In this document: piece after piece, positions 47,301 to 52,902 of the stretch
Position numbering within the stretch: position 1 is the stretch's first letter
Layout of the letters: every line of letters starts with the position of its first letter
Assembly (NCBI GenBank): GCA_948099385.1
Contig: CANUEZ040000117.1
Location: 1,412,001 to 1,476,000 of the forward strand
Direction: 5' to 3'
Length of the DNA stretch: 64,000 nt
Origin: Fasciola hepatica
Taxonomy: Eukaryota; Platyhelminthes; Trematoda; Plagiorchiida; Fasciolidae
The notes under the pieces: model-generated
The model's database searches: none
What the model was told of the DNA's origin: nothing
Seen by the model: the letters and a program-made list of their open reading frames with translations, nothing else
Position numbers and translations under genes: made by a program

Positions 47301-50300
47301 CTGTTGCTCCGTTTGCAGACGTTGAAAACAGTAAAGTGAAGAGAATGCTTAGGTCGGAAAATCGATTCTCTCCCCATGTCTCTAAGTTACTGCCCTCACC
47401 GAGAGTTAAAAGTTCACGGTCACGACTCATATTCGTATTCGTTCAGAATCGGGATGCGATGGATGAAGTGCAGAGAGATAAGAAATGTTTCCCGATTGAC
47501 CGCTAGAGATTTTTGGGCATATCATACTACGAGGCTGCCCACACCGCAGAAGCGACACACCAAACCAGTCCTGGAATTGTCTTGCACTTTCAAGGTGCAC
47601 ATCGCATCCGAATCACTGCGTAGCAGTGATTCATGCTGTTCAAAAAAACCTAACAACTTCTTTAAATCCTCATTTTGAAGAACTGTTTCGTCCACATACT
47701 CATGATCCGTTAATTTCCCCCTTGGGTAAAGTTCAGTTTCACTAACTGCATATGACAAAAAGCGATCTCTGAACCGAGTTATCAGAAGAAAATAGAGGGT
47801 CACCACTTGCTAGTGGCAAACTCAGGTGAAAGATCGCCGTAAGCCCCGACTCGGTTTCGGCCGTTCATGTACAGCTTTCAGTAATGCCGAGCACACCTCG
47901 GAATTATTATTTTGGGTACCGGTGGCAACAACAGTGGTTCGTTTTCGAGGTTTGTCTCTGTCAGCTGGAAAACGTCGTCACATTGTGTCCTTGAAATGAA
48001 GATCAGTGACAGCGTTATGTTATTGAACACTGGAGATTTGCATATGAATGAAGGTTCTCTTTAGCATTCTTATCGTCAAAGATGTCAAACGAATATCCGT
48101 AAATGTTTGTGCACTTTGTCAGTTGAAATCGATGGGCTAAAAATTAGCTTCGGTGAACTATGTATTTCTTGATGTAGCTTTTTCCAACAAATTGTCGTCG
48201 TCGGTACGTATGTTGCGGCCGATAGCTTTTCCAACTACCTCATTCCATTTGGATCTGTTTTTTTGCCCTTCTGGACTCAGTACTGAATAACTGATCAAGT
48301 ATTTTCATTGTATATAGGCATGTCTTAATTTCCCCTTCCATCATATTACGGTAGTTTTCTGTCCTAAAATTTATTGTGAAAGCATCCATTTTCAATCTTG
48401 CTGTTACACGTCATATGGGTGAAAGTCGCGCATTTGATTGGCTGTTGGCTGCGATGAAGGTCATTTGGTCATTTGGGAAATGGTGTGGTGTTTGTCAGTG
48501 TGTGATGATGCTGAATGGACCACTGAATGCGGGTTTTCAGGGGTCATTTCTCGTTTCGGATGCTCCGTTTTTGGCCAAGGCCTGAACTAGCCGCTTTTGT
48601 GCGCACAGATCCGGGCTTAGTAGACGTATGGCGATCGCTTCAGCCGTGGCCAAGGTTCGCAGTCGGACTGCCTTTAGTCGGTTGGGGAGGTGGGTGGGGC
48701 ACAGCATTGAGTGAATCATTCGGGTCGATTTTATGACCACTATCGACTAGGTGACTAAGAATGGGACTGCTGATTGTACCCGTTTTCCCTTGACTCAGCC
48801 ACTTCGGGTGATACTCTTTGGTGCGCTGAGACAGGCGCCTGGCCATGCTACCTATCTAAGATGCGCCAGATGCGCGCTTGAAAAATCGATAATCATAGAT
48901 GGGGTCATCTCAGGCAACTGTTCTTTCACTTGCATTCGGATCATCGGGAACTTTGAGTTCTGGCGAATACGAACTTCTGTCATAAGAAGCAGCATAAGCT
49001 GACATGGCGTCCTCCTGCGTCTTCACAACGTTGGACTCAGATTGACTATTTTGTGACTGGTCACCCCTGGCGTGGATCAGTTAAACATTGTCGATCTTTT
49101 TCGTCTGTGCCTGTAAACTCAGGTCACGCCTTGGTATGTTCTTGCTTCCGTTTACGTCTCGACCGTGGTTGCACCAACGTAAATGTCACCCGTCCCGCGC
49201 AGTTGCCTCTGGACAATAACCGACGATCTGCTCTTCAGACTGAGCTATGAACATGGTTATCGATGCAGTCGGATGTCCAGGACCCAGATAAACGCTGACA
49301 ACAAATCAAGGAAGCCTTGTATGTCGCTTCCAGTGCCACACAAGACTGCAGTTCAAGTAGGCCTCACAAACGTTGGATATCTTCGACATTAGTTGCTCTG
49401 TTGGATGCTCGCATATCCGTCCATCCGGGTGCCACATTCAATGAAGTGCATAGATCCCTGAGACGTCAACTGACCAGGAACCTGAGAAATGACCGCGAGC
49501 AGTAGTGGATTATCAAGTATAAAGAAAATGAAGAAGGCTGCGTCTGTTGTCAATACTCGCAACCTTTACTGTTTGATTAGAAGTACCTGTCCTAAATGAC
49601 CTATCTGACTTTCGGGAGACACGACGAAAAGCCACCCCTTCGGCAAGATCGGACCGAACAATGGGTCTGAAATCGCGGACAGTGTAGAGGTGGAGGCTAA
49701 CTATGATGACTTCTCAAAACTCTTCCATCTAATTTGCAACGCATTGGGCAAGCAGCAGTCAGTAGAACCACTGCTTCGTGACGCTACTGATCCCGGAGCA
49801 ACGAGAAAAGATGCGGAGATGGGTCGAGCTCATAAACACTCTACTGAACCATCTCAAGGCAAGCTTGGCATAAGCTCGCTCTCCATCTCCCCAGCGCGTG
49901 TGTATGTGTTATGTAGTTGGGAGGGACAACGACTATACTGCACACCCGGTAAGACTAACCGACAAAATACTCTCAGAGGATCATAGCTGTGTTTCCCCAA
50001 TGGACTCTTCAACGAGGAACTCTCAGCCATACTACTGATGCGTAAATGAGATTACTGTGCACACAGAAGAATGTTTTTCCTGTTTTTTGTTTAAAATACT
50101 TCAATAACTGCTAGTAATCGAATAAAACCGGATTCCACCGGGCTACGTATGCCTACCGATATACTTCCGCGGTGTGCACTGTTCTCCGAGGCAGTAAATG
50201 ATTGGAAGATAGGTCGAAGTGGTCAGTCCACGACATGGTGGGAAGGTATGAAAACCTTGAGCAGTTCATTTGGCCACGTAGGGCGTGTTAGACTTCCAGG

Positions 50301-52864
50301 TTAGAGTCCATGGGACCAGCCTACTAGGTAGTTGGAGACATTAAGTGACATAGCTAGGTGTCGCGGCCGGTGGAATGGTTGCATTTGGGCTCTTTCTTTG
50401 TCCTCGTGATTTCTGCTTATTACTTTTTTCGACCGTCTTTTCACTGTCTACTTGTGTCTTGTTTTCCCTTTACTGGAAGGTGGTAACCGAAACGAGAGCA
50501 CAGAAGTGCAAGGTTAGTGGTTGTGATAACGAAACTAAATTAGCCAAACTTGTGTTGGATGGGATAAGTCTGAATTCTGAATGTGTAGCGGTATGTCAAC
50601 GGCATGCTGATCAGTCAGAATATAGGAGATATAGTAGATAACACACGTAAACGATAGATAAGTGATAAATTTTGATTTTCAACTGATCAGTTATTAATTG
50701 TGATGTTTGCATCCAGTTTCTCAGTATCTCCCTATTAGATTGTAACAGTAGCTCTTCTAAGTTTTCTGTTTGTTTTTATCTTTTTAGCTCGGTCGAAAAT
50801 CAGATATATGGTCCATTGGTGTAATGTTGTACATGATGGTCTACGGTCGAGCCCCGTTTGCACAGACCACCGTGCATAGTCGCATGTTGGCAATCATCAA
50901 CCCGAATTTACCGATCGATTTCCCACTAATCGCAAATCAGGGATTGTTCAAGGTATGTACGGCCACTAGTGGACAACAAAAACACGTGATTTGCTTCTTT
51001 CATTTCTTAATCTGATAATCTCGTAAATTGTCTTCGTCACGCATGCTCATGAGTTGTCCTATTCATAAACTTCCACCTAATACCCACATTTGGTGCGGTA
51101 GTTCCGCACCTAAGCCGTCTAATTTTCGTCTCCTGTTTGTTTAGTAAATTGGCCCTGAAATGTTATGTATTGGAGCGTGGAGAGGATTGTTGGCTAAATG
51201 CTAGCATCCTGGATGAAGTATCTTGGTGCATACAGAAGGTGCGTTTAGCCTTTGCCAATGTCTATCATCTATGGTGTTGACGTGACATCGTTTTGTCCAC
51301 AAACGATCGATAAAACGCTGCAGCAGTCAGGCCGGTTCTCCTGTACGGTTGAGAAACGTGGTCGGTGCGAATTTGGGTTCCTTTGATTAATGTTAGTCGA
51401 ACGCTGATGTCTTCGCAGCATTTGATGGGAACACCGCATGAGAGATGCTGACGTTAGGTACGGGATACTGGGTGCACAAGACCAATATATCGAGCATTAG
51501 AATCTATCAGGCTGTGTTTCGCGTGTCTCCGTATAATCCAGTTCATTCAACCATCGTCATCGTCCAGTTGAGAGCAGAATGAGTAGGAGAAAATGAAAAA
51601 GAGCAGAAAAAAGAACCAAGCGGAAATCCCGAAGACAAAGAAATAGCCCAAATGCAACCATTCCACCGGCCGCGACACCTAGCTATGTCACTTAATGTCT
51701 CCAACTACCTAGTAGGCTGGTCCCATGGACTCTAACCTGGAAGTCTAACACGCCCTACGTGGCCAAATGAACTGCTCAAGGTTTTCATACCTTCCCACCA
51801 TGTCGTGGACTGACCACTTCGACCTATCTTCCAATCATTTACTGCCTCGGAGAACAGTGTACGCCGCAGAAGTCTGTCGGTAGGCATACGTAGCACATGT
51901 CCCAGTCACGCTGACCCGTTTAGATTCAGTACTGGATCCAGAGACTGACCTCTGGTTCCTAACACCTTACTTCTAACCTCAGCATTGCTGATACGGTATT
52001 CCCACCATATTCGGGCAATGCTAAAGAGATATCGATGCTCGAAAGCAAACAGTCTTTGACGGTTTTCTGCATCTAACGGTCATGTTTCTGAGCAGTAGAT
52101 GATTAATAGTGACCAGTCCTTGATACAGAAGATTTGTGTGAAAAACTTGGCTGATGAACTTGGACATGTGGGTTGTGTTGCGCTTCTTAGGTGTAGTTCA
52201 AGAGATCCATTGTTGGATACGACCTAAGGTCACAACCGGTGATGCTACTGCGTTCACACACCTTTATTGTCGACTTGGTACTGCTATTGGAAGTCCCCTT
52301 TCTACTTTTCTTATGCCGTTTGTTGCTTTCGATTGAAGTTCGTGTTGTGTGATGACAAGCAGAACCAGACCATTGCTAATAATTGTTCAGATTGAACGGT
52401 ACCCTAGTTTCCTGCGATCCGCGAAATCAAGACCTTGTTTTGGGTCCCCATCGATCCAAGGGGTGAACCTCGTTTACTCTGTGTTGTGTAATCAGACAAT
52501 CATGCGCACCAATCAGTCCACCTGAAGAAGCTTATTTGGTAATGTCCGTGAGTAGCCAGTCTCAACCCATGTTATTTGATGAAGTTCGATGTTTATTAAT
52601 TCGGCTACGGATCTATCGGGGCTTGGATATCTACAGTCTCCCGTCGCATCTGCTTCCTCAGAAACAGATATCTGGAACGTACAGATGTTATAATGTCTAT
52701 TTTTCTGCACACATCAGACCTTTTTGAAATACCAGTAAATGTCTCACCAGCACCGCAAGTGACCGAAATCGAGAAACACCGCTCCCCCCCCCCATTTTCA
52801 TGCACATTAACATCTCATTTAATGTTCATTACCCGGGCGAGATTCACACATCAAAATAAAATTT

Positions 52865-52902
<38 letters not shown>

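Noticed and set aside
52150..52175. CTGATGA on the plus strand
   Set aside because: No paired stem II or GAAA downstream.
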